DNA of 64,000 nt from Chthoniobacterales bacterium (GTDB lineage Bacteria > Verrucomicrobiota > Verrucomicrobiia > Chthoniobacterales > JACTMZ01), in the NCBI GenBank assembly GCA_018883245.1, contig VEQL01000008.1, forward strand, positions 24,122 to 88,121, given 5' to 3'. This document shows, piece by piece, positions 31,301-39,696 of this stretch; within the stretch, counting starts at the first letter, position 1, and each line of letters opens with the position of its first letter. A program made the position numbers and the translations under genes. The notes under the pieces were generated by a model that saw nothing but the letters and a program-made list of their open reading frames with translations, did no database searches and was not told the origin of the DNA.

Positions 31301-31848
31301 TCAAGCAACAGCCCCACGATGACGATCTCTACAGCTATTTGATGTATCCCGACGTGTTCGCCGCATTCAGCAAATTCGAGCGCGAATACGGCGACGTCAG
31401 CGTCCTTCCCACGCCGGCCTTTTTCTACGGACTCAAGCCCGGTGAGGAGATCGCCGTGGAAATCGAGCAGGGCAAAACGCTTTTCATCAAGCTGGTCAAC
31501 CTCGGTCCCGCCGACAAGGACGGACATCGCATCGTGTTCTTCGAACTCAACGGCATGCCGCGCGAAGTCACCATCATCGACAAATCGCTGCAGACCGCCA
31601 AAAAGACCCGCGCCAAAGCCAACCCGTCGAAGCCGCTCGAAATCGGCGCACCGATACCGGGCATGGTCACGAGCGTCGGGCCGGGCAACGGCGCGCGCGT
31701 GGCCAAGGGGGACAAGCTTCTCACACTCGAAGCGATGAAAATGCAGACCACACTCTACGCGCCCTGCGACGGTTCGGTGGAAGAGGTCCTCGTCGCGACC
31801 GGGGATGCCGTCGATGCCGGCGACCTGCTTGTCAGGATGCGCGAGTAG
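28378..31848 (+). CDS. pyc: Pyruvate carboxylase
   Basis: A biotin-dependent anaplerotic enzyme forming oxaloacetate from pyruvate, bicarbonate and ATP. The 1156-residue single chain has the full order: biotin carboxylase (LLVANRSEIAIRVFRAANEL start; GGGGRGMRVV ATP loop; EMNPRIQVEHTVTEQITG), carboxyltransferase/HMGL (FTDTTFRDAHQSLLATRVR; KDMAGLCRP; HFHTHDTSG), the PYC/OADA conserved region (YLHEMPGGQFTNLKEQ), and the biotinyl domain with lysine K1121 in LEAMKMQ. The ATG at 28378 is chosen over the frame start at 28294, which overlaps the divergent neighbour's promoter. The length is normal for the alpha4 type. Confidence 0.96.
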   Translation: MPSKNSSVTPAIDVSARTLLVANRSEIAIRVFRAANELGMRTIAVYAEEDRFSIHRFKADEAYVVGRGKGPVGAYLDIESIVGIARERGAHMVHPGYGFLSENAEFARACGEAGITFVGPRPDLLEMMGDKTAARSLAVKLGVPVLPGTEDPVEDRAEAIKIAKKIGFPLIIKAAFGGGGRGMRVVRKESELVPLLDEARNEAGRAFGNPAVFLEKYIPRAKHIEVQILGDSHGGVLHLHERDCSIQRRHQKVVEVAPSVNLPDKVRTDLCNAAVEIAKGIGYNNAGTVEFLYDADRREWFFIEMNPRIQVEHTVTEQITGIDLVRSQILVAAGARLHGPELALPAQENIPRNGFAVQCRVTTEDPANNFTPNYGKIITYRSAAGFGIRLDSGMGTTGSSITPFYDSLVVKITASGQTFPVALDRMHRALREFRIRGVKTNIPFLENVVTNPVFRAGDATTTFIDKTPALFDFKPRRDRATKLMQFLADVTVNGNAEAKGYRPSARLAPAPLPAVDLRILPPPGTRQKLIELGPEKFASWTRRQKRALFTDTTFRDAHQSLLATRVRTHDMLLMADAVARRTPQLFSVEMWGGATFDASMRFLREDPWERLRALRAKIPNICFQMLLRGSNAVGYSNYPPNVVSGFIRHAAESGMDIFRVFDSLNDLSNMRAAMEAVRETRAVCEGTVCYTGDILDPQRTKYSLKYYIKLVKELEKMGAHFIAIKDMAGLCRPFAAKALIKSLRAETDLPIHFHTHDTSGVNAASVLAAIESGADIADSAISSMSGSTSQPNLNSLVAALQHTPHDSGLDLDALNEFADYWEQARTFYAPFDTAPRTGSAEVYLHEMPGGQFTNLKEQAASMGLGHRWPEIARCYAEVNKLFGDIVKVTPSSKVVGDMALFLFTRGIKPADVPNLPPGTPFPESVKDMLAGGLGQPMGGWPKDVVKAVLGKAAAKPARAPKVHLEKVRAELAAKLKQQPHDDDLYSYLMYPDVFAAFSKFEREYGDVSVLPTPAFFYGLKPGEEIAVEIEQGKTLFIKLVNLGPADKDGHRIVFFELNGMPREVTIIDKSLQTAKKTRAKANPSKPLEIGAPIPGMVTSVGPGNGARVAKGDKLLTLEAMKMQTTLYAPCDGSVEEVLVATGDAVDAGDLLVRMRE

Positions 31849-31900
31849 CACAGCGGTGCCGCTGCTTGCCTGCGGAGCTCCCACGCTTTAGACCAGCCCC

Positions 31901-33211
31901 GTGCTGAATTACATCTGGCTCGGATTGGTGCTCGCGGCCGTTCTGCTCGGCGGAGCGACGGGACAACTCAAGGAAGTCACCGCCGCCGCGTTCGAGGCGT
32001 GCAAGACGTCGGTGATGACCATCGCCCTGCCGCTCGCCGGCGTCATGGCGCTGTGGCTGGGCATTATGCGCTTGGCCGAAAAATCCGGACTCATCCACGC
32101 CATCGCCAAGCTGCTGCGTCCGATCATGACGCGCATTTTCCCGGACGTTCCCGCCGAACATCCGGCCATGGGGTCCATGATCATGAACATGGCCGCGAAC
32201 ATGCTCGGACTGGCCAACGCCGCCACCCCCCTCGGGCTGCGCGCCATGCAGGATCTCGAGAAGCTCAATCCGCGCCCCGGCACGGCGACCAACGCGATGT
32301 GCACTTTCCTCGCCCTCAACACCAGCTCGGTGCAACTTATCCCTGCCAGTGCCGTTGCCGTCCTCGCCGCCGCCGGATCGGTCCAACCCACGGCGATCAT
32401 CGGCACAGCACTCGTCGCCACCGCCTGCTCGACGCTCGTCGGGCTGATCTCGGTCAAAACGCTGGAAAAACTTCCTTTTTACAAATTGCCGCCAGTCACG
32501 GCCGAAGACGAAACGGCGAAGAAAAAGGAAGAAGAAGAGCAACCCTCGGCTGTCGCCACCCCGCCGCCAGAGCCTCTCGCTTGGCGCGCGCGCCTTCTGC
32601 TCGCGATCTTCGGGGCGTTTTTCCTGTTCCTGCTCTGGCGCACGGCGGGCGCCGGCTATGACGGCAACCGCGGGATCTTCGCCTCCTATGTCGAAGCGAT
32701 TTCGTTGCTCGCGATTCCGTTCCTCCTCTCGTTCTTCCCGCTCTACGCCGCGCTTCGCCGCGTTCCCGTCTATGAGGAATTCGTCGAGGGCGCCAAGGAA
32801 GGCTTGCAAGTCGCACTGCGCATCATTCCCTTCCTCGTGGCCATCCTCGCGGCCGTCGGCATGTTCCGCGGCGCCGGTGGCATCGACATGTTGAGCCGCG
32901 GACTGGATCCGCTCTTCTCCGCCATCGGTTTCCCGACGGAGCTTCTGCCGCTCGTGTTCATGCGCCCGCTCAGCGGCAGCGGGACGATGGGGATTTTCAC
33001 CGAGTTGGTCGGCGCGCACGGGCCGGACAGCATCATTGCGCGCATGGCGGGAACCATCATGGGAAGCACGGAGACGACATTTTACGTCATTGCAGTCTAT
33101 TTTGGTTCGGTTGCAATCCGCCGCACCCGCCACGCCGTTCCTGCCGGACTCCTCGCCGATCTTGCCGGCGTCATCGCATCCATCGCCGTCTGCCGTCTGG
33201 TTTTCGGGTGA
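31901..33211 (+). CDS. Fused SpmA-SpmB nucleoside-recognition membrane protein
   Basis: A 436-residue polytopic membrane protein carrying both halves known in Bacillus as separate spore maturation proteins SpmA and SpmB (Gate/nucleoside recognition family). The SpmA part shows VMTIALPLAGVMALWLGIMR, AMGSMIMNMAANMLGLANAA and TPLGLRAMQDLEKLN; the SpmB part shows EFVEGAKEGLQVALRIIPFL, FMRPLSGSGTMGI and GTIMGSTETTFYVIAVYFGS. An acidic linker (EDETAKKKEEEEQ) separates them. Fusions of this type occur in non-sporulating diderms; role unknown, probably transport. GTG start at 31901; its stop overlaps the next gene. Confidence 0.85.
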   Translation: MLNYIWLGLVLAAVLLGGATGQLKEVTAAAFEACKTSVMTIALPLAGVMALWLGIMRLAEKSGLIHAIAKLLRPIMTRIFPDVPAEHPAMGSMIMNMAANMLGLANAATPLGLRAMQDLEKLNPRPGTATNAMCTFLALNTSSVQLIPASAVAVLAAAGSVQPTAIIGTALVATACSTLVGLISVKTLEKLPFYKLPPVTAEDETAKKKEEEEQPSAVATPPPEPLAWRARLLLAIFGAFFLFLLWRTAGAGYDGNRGIFASYVEAISLLAIPFLLSFFPLYAALRRVPVYEEFVEGAKEGLQVALRIIPFLVAILAAVGMFRGAGGIDMLSRGLDPLFSAIGFPTELLPLVFMRPLSGSGTMGIFTELVGAHGPDSIIARMAGTIMGSTETTFYVIAVYFGSVAIRRTRHAVPAGLLADLAGVIASIAVCRLVFG

Positions 33212-33534
33212 GCGAACCGCGCTATCTCTGCCAGCGCTGCGGCAACTGCTGCCGCTGGCCGGGCTTTGTCCGGGTTGATGAAAATGAAATCACCGCCATC
33301 GCAAATTTTTTGGGAATGGCCGACGACGAATTCATCGAGCGTCACACCGAACTTCGTCCGAGCAGGTCGGGCCTCATGCTGAAATCGAACCCCGACGGCT
33401 CCTGCATTTTCCTCGAGGGCATCAACACCTGCACCATCCAGCCGGTCAAACCGCAGCAATGCCGCGACTTCCCGAACAAATGGCGCTTCGACGGATGGCG
33501 GGAAAAATGCGAGGCGATCGAGGTGATGCCTTGA
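33208..33534 (+). CDS. YkgJ family cysteine-cluster protein
   Basis: A 108-residue protein of the YkgJ/UPF0153 CxxCxxCC family, probably binding zinc or an Fe-S centre. It opens YLCQRCGNCCRWPGFVRVDE and later has CIFLEGINTCTIQPVKPQQC and RDFPNKWR, the usual Cys spacing. A GTG start at 33208 overlaps the stop of the previous gene (GTGA), so the two are translationally coupled. Biochemical role unknown. Confidence 0.85.
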   Translation: MSEPRYLCQRCGNCCRWPGFVRVDENEITAIANFLGMADDEFIERHTELRPSRSGLMLKSNPDGSCIFLEGINTCTIQPVKPQQCRDFPNKWRFDGWREKCEAIEVMP

Positions 33535-33565
33535 CATCATTGACTGGCGATGCTTGATGTCCGGT

Positions 33566-33826
33566 ATGAGAACAACGCTTTCTCTGGACTCCGATGTGGC
33601 CCAGCGCCTGCGGCAGGAGTTGGCCTCGGGGAAAAAGTCCTTCAAGGAAGTCGTCAATGAACGCCTACGTCTGGGTTTCGGACTAAAAAGAGACAAGCAG
33701 CGCACGCCATTTCGGGTCAAAGCGCACTCCTCGGCATTCCTGCCGGGAATCGACCAGACCAAGCTCAATCAGTTGGTGGACGAACTCGAGGTCGATGAAT
33801 TCATCGGAAAATCCAAATCCAAGTGA
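33566..33826 (+). CDS. vapB: VapB-type ribbon-helix-helix antitoxin
   Basis: An 86-residue protein starting MRTTLSLDSDVAQRLRQELA, a ribbon-helix-helix DNA-binding start typical of VapB antitoxins, followed by SFKEVVNERLRLGF and a C-terminal tail (LNQLVDELEVDEFIGK) likely to wrap the toxin. An ATG at 33557 would add three residues. The stop overlaps the GTG of the PIN-domain gene (GTGA), the common arrangement of toxin-antitoxin pairs. It would be expected to repress its own promoter. Confidence 0.82.
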   Translation: MRTTLSLDSDVAQRLRQELASGKKSFKEVVNERLRLGFGLKRDKQRTPFRVKAHSSAFLPGIDQTKLNQLVDELEVDEFIGKSKSK

Positions 33827-34251
33827 TCATCCCCGACGTCAACCTGCTGGTTTACGCATACAACAAGCAAGCCGTGCGACACGCACCCGCCAAGGCTTGG
33901 TGGGAAGCCACACTTAACGCGAACACACCCGTCGGCCTTCCATGGATCACCTCCTCCGGATTTATCCGGCTCATGACCCATCCACGCATTACCGCGGAAC
34001 CGCTTTTCCCCGATGATGCCGTTGACCTCGTGCGGTCATGGCTTGATCAGCCGGCTGTCGTCGTTCTGCAACCCGGACCGAAGTTTGCCGGACTTTTTTT
34101 CGGTTATCTCGAAAAAATCGGCGCGGCTGGCAATCTAACCACGGACGCCCAACTCGCCGCGCTCGCGGTGGAGAACCAGGCCGAACTGCACAGCAACGAC
34201 ACCGACTTCTCCCGCTTCGACGGCCTGCGCTGGCGCAATCCGCTGAAGTAA
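33823..34251 (+). CDS. vapC: VapC-type PIN domain ribonuclease toxin
   Basis: A 142-residue PIN-domain protein. The first acidic residue is D5 (MIIPDVNLLVYA), the later ones are D108 (TTDAQLAALA) and D126/D128 (NDTDFSRFDGL), as in VapC ribonucleases. The ITSSGFIRLMTHPRI stretch is the subgroup signature seen in Mycobacterium-type PIN toxins, in which the usual second acidic residue is not obvious. GTG start, overlapping vapB by four bases. Intact, so the pair is probably functional. Confidence 0.85.
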   Translation: MIIPDVNLLVYAYNKQAVRHAPAKAWWEATLNANTPVGLPWITSSGFIRLMTHPRITAEPLFPDDAVDLVRSWLDQPAVVVLQPGPKFAGLFFGYLEKIGAAGNLTTDAQLAALAVENQAELHSNDTDFSRFDGLRWRNPLK

Positions 34252-34260
34252 GCGACCGAT

Positions 34261-36441
34261 TTAAAGCAACCGGTCACCACCCGCGCCGGCCGGAACGAAC
34301 GCCTCGAACTTGGCGGCCAGATCCTCGAGCTTGGACAGATAGTATGCCGTGTTCTCGTCGCGCTGTTTGGGATTCCACTCTTCGAGCAGCCTCGCGCTCT
34401 CGTAAGCCTTCACCGTCTTCTTTGTGCCGGTGATGTAATAAGTCACACGGTCGCCCGCCTGCATCTTGCGCCCGCTTCGCAGCGCCAACTCGAAAGCAGC
34501 CGAGCGATTCCTCGACGAAGCCGCGATCTTCTTCTGGTAAGCTTCGAGCGAATCCTGCAGCGCCTCGGTTTTGACAAACATCTCCGCATCCCAACTGCGA
34601 TCGCGCAGCGCTTTGGCGAACTCCGCGTGCATGGATGGAATCACCTCGGGTTTGCCCTCGAGCAACGCCCGCACCGCACGCTCGATGAAGATCCGCTGGA
34701 ATTTTTCCAGCCCGCGCGATTTCAAAGCCGCGCCCTTGATCGACAACTTTCCGTCCTCCGAAAGAAGCGCATAATTCTTCGCCTTGTAGCTGAACATCGC
34801 CGCATAACGCGCGTCGAATTCGACCTCGATGCCCTCGGGCAAAGTGGCCGCCAGTTCCCGGTAAAGACCGTGCCACGTCGCGTCCTTCGGCGGCGTGAAA
34901 TAAATGCCGTCCGTGTCGATCTCGATGACGTCCGCCCCGCGCTGGCGCAACCAATCCACCATCCCGCGCAGCAACTCTCGTCCTTTCGCCGTGACCGCCG
35001 CAGCAGCCTCGAAATCGGCGAAATTTCCCTGCGCAAAGCCAAGATATCCGTAAAAGCTGTTGATGAGGATTTTGAAGGTTCCCTGCAACGCGTCGAGGTG
35101 CGCTTTCTGCGCGCCCTTGGCCGAACGCATGGCCGCCTTTGCTTCAAGCCGGAACTTGCGCAACCGCGCCAGCATCTCGCCGAAGACCCCGAGCGTGTCC
35201 GCCTTCGGAAAAAGCCCGAACGAAAGCATGACGGACGGATAGAGCGAGGCAATGTCGCAATGCCACACATCACGCGCCACGCCGGTGAAAAAAATGTCAG
35301 TGTATCCACCCTCGAACCGGCGCACCTCGGGCAATGACGGGACCGACTGTCCTTGGCGCAGGTATTCGCGCAAAAACAGGCTGTTGATCTTTGTTGCGTT
35401 CCCGCGAATGACCACATCCTGGTAGTTGTAGGGAAAGATCGCCGTCTGCGTGAACCACGCCGGACTCAACGCCGCGGACAGCGCCCGAGTCTCGCGCACG
35501 TCTTGCAGGGCATACTGCGTGAATGTCTCGCGCTTCTTGTCATGCGCCTCCGTGATCTCGCGTGCACCGAGCTCGATCCGGTCATCTTCCGCCACGCCGA
35601 AATGACGCGCGGCAGCTTTGAGTCCGAAACTTTCCAGCTCGCGCGCTCCCACATCATGGAATTGGACGAGAAACAGCGTGTCCACAATGTGGCGTCCGTG
35701 GATCTCGAACTTGCGGTATTGGATCAGCCTCTCGGCGATCTGCAGCCTCGACGGATGCGACCTCAGCGCGCTGCCGTCGCGTCCAAGGTCCAGCTTCACC
35801 TTGTGCTTGCGCGCCCGCGTCTCGAGATAGGGCAGGTCGAATTTGAATATGTTGTGCCCCTCGATGACATCCGGATCGCGCTGCCGCACCAAAGCGACGA
35901 ATTTTTCCAGCACCTCTTTTTCCTGCGCTTCGTCCGAAGGATCATCCACCACGAGGATCTCCTCCCATCCCGAACTGTCGCTCAGCGAAATGGCCAACAG
36001 CGGGTCTTTGGCCGAATCGGACATGACACCATCCGCGCCGGTGAATGTCTCGATGTCCACCTGCATCCTACGCAGATCCTGGAACGCCATGCCTTTGAAC
36101 AATGTCCGCCCGCTCTGCAGCAGGTATTGGTGCGCGAGATCGTTCAGCGCGAACACTTGCTTTTTGTATGCGGCCTTCGCTGTGGAAAACTGTGCAGCAC
36201 TGTCAAAGGCGACGGTGAAACGAAAAGCATTTTTGCCGGCCAATTCCCTCGAATTTCCCGGCAACGGCTCCGTGGCCCAGGCGAACGGCTTGTGCGTTGC
36301 CTCCTCGACCGTCGTTTTATCCCCGTCGCGCCGGTAAATGTGAACATGGTCCGGAGCGGCAAATTCGACCGCCACGATCCCCTCTGTCGGATCGACACCA
36401 AAAAGCACGGGATCGAGTTCAAGCAATGAAACCGGAGACAT
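34261..36441 (-). CDS. Family B DNA polymerase with 3'-5' exonuclease
   Basis: A 726-residue DNA polymerase of family B, distinct from replicative Pol III and rather like bacterial Pol II-type repair polymerases. Exonuclease motifs: Exo I D129-I-E131 (MQVDIETFT), Exo II D202 (IEGHNIFKFDLPYL), Exo III Y310/D314 (YALQDVRETR). Polymerase motifs: A D396 (DIASLYPSVML), B near 457-465 (KILINSFYGYLG), C D509-T-D511 (EIDTDGIYF). All catalytic residues are intact. I chose the ATG at 36441; the frame is open further up, over the kdsB end. It is the last gene after rfaE1-gmhB-kdsB, an unusual companion for lipopolysaccharide genes. Confidence 0.88.
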   Translation of the reverse strand: MSPVSLLELDPVLFGVDPTEGIVAVEFAAPDHVHIYRRDGDKTTVEEATHKPFAWATEPLPGNSRELAGKNAFRFTVAFDSAAQFSTAKAAYKKQVFALNDLAHQYLLQSGRTLFKGMAFQDLRRMQVDIETFTGADGVMSDSAKDPLLAISLSDSSGWEEILVVDDPSDEAQEKEVLEKFVALVRQRDPDVIEGHNIFKFDLPYLETRARKHKVKLDLGRDGSALRSHPSRLQIAERLIQYRKFEIHGRHIVDTLFLVQFHDVGARELESFGLKAAARHFGVAEDDRIELGAREITEAHDKKRETFTQYALQDVRETRALSAALSPAWFTQTAIFPYNYQDVVIRGNATKINSLFLREYLRQGQSVPSLPEVRRFEGGYTDIFFTGVARDVWHCDIASLYPSVMLSFGLFPKADTLGVFGEMLARLRKFRLEAKAAMRSAKGAQKAHLDALQGTFKILINSFYGYLGFAQGNFADFEAAAAVTAKGRELLRGMVDWLRQRGADVIEIDTDGIYFTPPKDATWHGLYRELAATLPEGIEVEFDARYAAMFSYKAKNYALLSEDGKLSIKGAALKSRGLEKFQRIFIERAVRALLEGKPEVIPSMHAEFAKALRDRSWDAEMFVKTEALQDSLEAYQKKIAASSRNRSAAFELALRSGRKMQAGDRVTYYITGTKKTVKAYESARLLEEWNPKQRDENTAYYLSKLEDLAAKFEAFVPAGAGGDRLL

Positions 36442-36539
36442 ATCGGCCACAACCCGGCGATCATAGCTCTGCGCGGAAGCATGGACCACAAAGACTTCGG
36501 CGGAAGGATGCAAAACACATCCCGGCGCCTCCGGGCCGG

Positions 36540-37280
36540 TCAGCGTGATGCCCGGCGCAAAGCGCGCTCCGCTTTGGCCACGTCGTCGGGCGCATCGACG
36601 CCGACCGAACCATGCCGCACCACGATCACTCCGATGGGAACGCCGTGTTCCAAGGCGCGCAACTGCTCGAGCTTTTCCGCTTTCTCCAGCGGCGTGGGCT
36701 TCCATTTCACGAAATCGAGCAAGACCTTGCGCCGGTAGCCATAGATGCCTTGATGGCGGAGATATCTGACCCCTCCGCGCCCGTCGCGGTCATGAGGAAT
36801 CACGCTGCGCGAAAAATAAAGCGCGCGTCCGGAGAGATCGGTCACCACCTTGACCACGTTGGGATTGTGCACATCGGCGGGATCCGTGACGGGATTCGCT
36901 GCCGTCACCATTCCGAGCGCCGGATCGGCCTGCAACGCACGCGCCAATCGGTCGATGGTGGACGGCGAAATATCGGGTTCGTCGCCTTGGACGTTCAATA
37001 TGACCGGCGAGGATTTGAGCTTCCTTGCCACTTCAGCGAGGCGGTCGGTGCCCGTCGGGTGTCTGGGCGAGGTCAGCGCCACCTCCGCGCCGAAATCGAA
37101 CGCGGCCTCGGCAATGCGCATATCGTCGGTGGCGATTATGACATGATCGACACACTTGGCCCGGCGGGCGCGTTCCCACACATGCTGCACGAGAGGTTTG
37201 CCATGCAACTCGACCAGGGGCTTGCCGGGGAAGCGCGTCGAGGCCCAACGCGCGGGGATGATCGCTGTCACCGCGGACAT
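36540..37280 (-). CDS. kdsB: 3-deoxy-manno-octulosonate cytidylyltransferase
   Basis: Activates KDO with CTP to CMP-KDO for the lipopolysaccharide inner core. The 246-residue product shows AIIPARWASTRFPGKPLVEL (nucleotide loop), VIIATDDMRI, PTGTDRLAEV, NVQGDEPDISP and the C-terminal ALEHGVPIGVIVV. The ATG at 37280 is decided by a strong AGGAGG just upstream on the minus strand. It overlaps the end of gmhB by 13 bases. With gmhB and rfaE1 it indicates a diderm with heptose and KDO in its outer membrane. Confidence 0.93.
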   Translation of the reverse strand: MSAVTAIIPARWASTRFPGKPLVELHGKPLVQHVWERARRAKCVDHVIIATDDMRIAEAAFDFGAEVALTSPRHPTGTDRLAEVARKLKSSPVILNVQGDEPDISPSTIDRLARALQADPALGMVTAANPVTDPADVHNPNVVKVVTDLSGRALYFSRSVIPHDRDGRGGVRYLRHQGIYGYRRKVLLDFVKWKPTPLEKAEKLEQLRALEHGVPIGVIVVRHGSVGVDAPDDVAKAERALRRASR

Positions 37281-37810
37281 GCCGCCTCCTTCAGAATAAA
37301 ATCCGCGGCCGCGCCGATCTCGGGCACGACGGCATCGGCGCCGCAGTCGAGGTGACCACGGCCGTGGCCGGTCTCGACGAGAACCGTGCGCAGGCCGGCG
37401 TTTTGGCCGCAGTCGATGTCCGACGTCTTGTCGCCGACCATCCACGATCGCGAGAGGTCGAGCGCGTGTTCGCGGGCCGCCTCAATAATCATTGCCGGCG
37501 AGGGCTTGCGGCGGTCGCTCGGACGGTCCGGCGTGCTGTCATCGTAATAGGTCGCGAGAATTTCCACCGGACGCAACTGGCGGAGAACCTCCTCGTGCAC
37601 TCTCTGGTAATCCTCGCGCGCGAAATATCCGCGGCCGATACCGCTCTGGTTGGTGACGATTACGAGGGCGAACCCGGCTTCCGAGAGCTTGCGCAGCGCC
37701 TCGCATGCGCTAGGAATGACCTCTACCTGCGAGGGTCGGGAGCAATAGTTGACCTCGCGGATGAGTGTGCCGTCGCGGTCGAAAAAAACGGCGGGGCGCT
37801 CAGCCGGCAT
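37268..37810 (-). CDS. gmhB: D-glycero-beta-D-manno-heptose 1,7-bisphosphate 7-phosphatase
   Basis: A HAD-family phosphatase of 180 residues removing the 7-phosphate in ADP-heptose synthesis. HAD motif I is FFDRDGTLIREVNY, motif II is VIVTNQSGIGRGYF, motif III/IV is WMVGDKTSDIDCGQNAGLRT. The zinc-binding Cys-rich loop of Escherichia coli GmhB is not obvious, so this may be a variant or a related histidinol-phosphatase-type enzyme, but the neighbours rfaE1 and kdsB favour GmhB. Start ATG 37810 overlaps the rfaE1 end by 11 bases. Confidence 0.85.
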   Translation of the reverse strand: MPAERPAVFFDRDGTLIREVNYCSRPSQVEVIPSACEALRKLSEAGFALVIVTNQSGIGRGYFAREDYQRVHEEVLRQLRPVEILATYYDDSTPDRPSDRRKPSPAMIIEAAREHALDLSRSWMVGDKTSDIDCGQNAGLRTVLVETGHGRGHLDCGADAVVPEIGAAADFILKEAACPR

Positions 37811-38822
37811 GGTTTTCGAAGCTGGCCAAGAGTTCCTCCGGCGTGAGCGTTGCCGTGCCAAGCTTGCCCACGACAACCCCGCTGGCGTGGTTGGCGATTT
37901 CCGAGGCCTCGACCGGAGTCGCGCCGGCGCAGAGGGAAAGTGCATAGAGCGCGATTGCGGTGTCGCCCGCTCCGGACACATCGAAAACTTCGCGTGCCCG
38001 CGTGGGCGTGTGGTGGCGGGTGCCGTCGCGCGTCACCAGCAGCATGCCAAGCTCGCTCAAGGTGATGAGCAACTGCTCGGTGTCCCATTTTTCGAGAAGG
38101 ACGGACGCAACCTCGAGCAGCGGACGGTCTTCCAACGGATCGGCGGCAGGCTCGCGCCACGGCTTGCCCGCAGCGGCGAAGGCCTCGTGGCGGTTGGGCT
38201 TGACCACCGTGGCCCCGCGCCATGGCAACGGATTGCCGGGGTTGGGATCCACGGCCACCACGCATCCTGCATCGCGGGCCAGACCGATCATGGACGATGC
38301 GAGGTCCGCATCGAAAAGACCCTTGCCGTAATCTTCGAGGATGACCGCATCGCAGCGCGGCAAAGACTCCTCCAAAGCGCGGATCAAACCTTTGCGTTCT
38401 GCCGGACCGGCCGGGGAAACCGTCTCGCGGTCCACGCGCACGACTTGCTGGGTGCGCGCGATGATGCGCGTCTTGACAGTGGTCGGCTCGCCACCCTCGC
38501 GCGTCAGCACAGCGCCTGTTCCGATGTTGCCCTCTCCGAGCAACGTGCGCAGCCGCGTTCCCGCGGCATCGTCGCCCACGAGGCCGAGGACCGACGCACC
38601 GGGAGTGAAGGCCCGCAGATTGCGCGCCACATTGGCCGCACCTCCCGGATAGAAAGTTTCGCGCTCCACGGCCACCACCGGCACCGGTGCCTCCGGCGAA
38701 ATGCGCGAGACACGCCCCCAGATGAACTCGTCGAGCATCAGGTCGCCCGCGGCGAGAACGCGGCATCCCGGCATCGCCCCGATGATTTCTCTGAGCCGCA
38801 GGGCGCTGGGGACTTGTTCCAC
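37800..38822 (-). CDS. rfaE1: D-glycero-beta-D-manno-heptose 7-phosphate kinase (RfaE1 domain)
   Basis: A 340-residue PfkB-family kinase that makes heptose 1,7-bisphosphate, the step before GmhB. Readable motifs: AAGDLMLDEFIWG, PGGAANVARNLRAF (substrate loop), ILEDYGKGLF, VDPNPGNPLPWRGATVVKPN, and the anion-hole FDVSGAGDTAIALYALSL. The adenylyltransferase half of the two-domain HldE is missing, so the nucleotidyltransferase must be encoded elsewhere. It is first in the leftward operon, divergent from a secreted protein gene (62-base gap). Confidence 0.9.
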   Translation of the reverse strand: MEQVPSALRLREIIGAMPGCRVLAAGDLMLDEFIWGRVSRISPEAPVPVVAVERETFYPGGAANVARNLRAFTPGASVLGLVGDDAAGTRLRTLLGEGNIGTGAVLTREGGEPTTVKTRIIARTQQVVRVDRETVSPAGPAERKGLIRALEESLPRCDAVILEDYGKGLFDADLASSMIGLARDAGCVVAVDPNPGNPLPWRGATVVKPNRHEAFAAAGKPWREPAADPLEDRPLLEVASVLLEKWDTEQLLITLSELGMLLVTRDGTRHHTPTRAREVFDVSGAGDTAIALYALSLCAGATPVEASEIANHASGVVVGKLGTATLTPEELLASFENHAG

Positions 38823-38884
38823 GGCGACGTTTTTATGCTTTATCTTGCCGCCTCCCCAAGTGAAATTTCCACCACATCTATCTA

Positions 38885-39694
38885 ATGCGCCGTTATTTCA
38901 CCTTTTTCGCTTCAGCCGCCATCCTCGCCGCACCCCTGTCCGCGCAGGAAAAGCCGCCCAAGCAGATCGACCTCGGCCAGTTCCCCGCGGAGACGGTTGA
39001 CGACGTGGTCGTGCCCGTGCCGAGCGAAGTCTTCGCCGTGCTCGATAAACTCGGCAATCCTAATTGGCGCGCCCAACTCGGCCCGCAAACCACCTACCCC
39101 GCCACGGCCAACAGGGCCAAGGACGCGCTGCTTCTGGGAACCGTGATCGCGGACGGGTTCGTCGCGGTGGAGGCGGAGGACGGAGAGCGCGTGAAAGAAA
39201 TCGGGCGCAATGTTCTCACCCTCGCCGAGGCGATCAATGTGCGAAAATCCGTGGTCGCACGCAGCAACAGCATCATCGAGAAAGCCGACGCCCGCCAGTG
39301 GAACGCCGTGCGCCGCGAGTTTGACGGCGCGCTGCAGGACGTCCATCAGGCGATGGTCGAACTCAACGACGAGGAACTGGCCCGCTTGGTCAGCCTGGGC
39401 GGGTGGCTCCGCGGCACAGAAGCGCTCACTTCGATCGTCGCGGAAAAATATTCCCGCGAACGGGCCGAACTCCTTTACCAACCGCTCCTTGTCGGGCACT
39501 TCGACAACCAACTCGCATCCATGGGTTCCCGCCTGCGACGCAACCCGCTGGTCGGCGAAGTGCAGAACGCGCTCGCGCAAATCGGACCGCTGATCAAGGA
39601 ATCGCCCGAGCACGACATCAGCGCCGAATCGGTCGGCAAAATCAACGGGATCACCAAGCGCACGGTCGCGATGATCCGCTCGAAAGCCGAGTGA
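38885..39694 (+). CDS. Secreted protein of unknown function
   Basis: A 269-residue protein with a signal peptide (MRRYFTFFASAAILAAPLSA). The mature part is mainly helical with few Cys: QEKPPKQIDLGQFPAETVDD, GTVIADGFVAVEAEDGERVK, EIGRNVLTLAEAINVRKSVV. No named domain is recognised. It is followed two bases later by another secreted protein gene and may share its transcript through to phoH and the nucleotidyltransferase. Confidence 0.65.
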   Translation: MRRYFTFFASAAILAAPLSAQEKPPKQIDLGQFPAETVDDVVVPVPSEVFAVLDKLGNPNWRAQLGPQTTYPATANRAKDALLLGTVIADGFVAVEAEDGERVKEIGRNVLTLAEAINVRKSVVARSNSIIEKADARQWNAVRREFDGALQDVHQAMVELNDEELARLVSLGGWLRGTEALTSIVAEKYSRERAELLYQPLLVGHFDNQLASMGSRLRRNPLVGEVQNALAQIGPLIKESPEHDISAESVGKINGITKRTVAMIRSKAE

Positions 39695-39696
39695 CC

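Noticed and set aside
28300..31884. Long leftward frames (594 and 525 codons) over pyruvate carboxylase
   Set aside because: They are antisense to a gene with complete domain content and show no family features.
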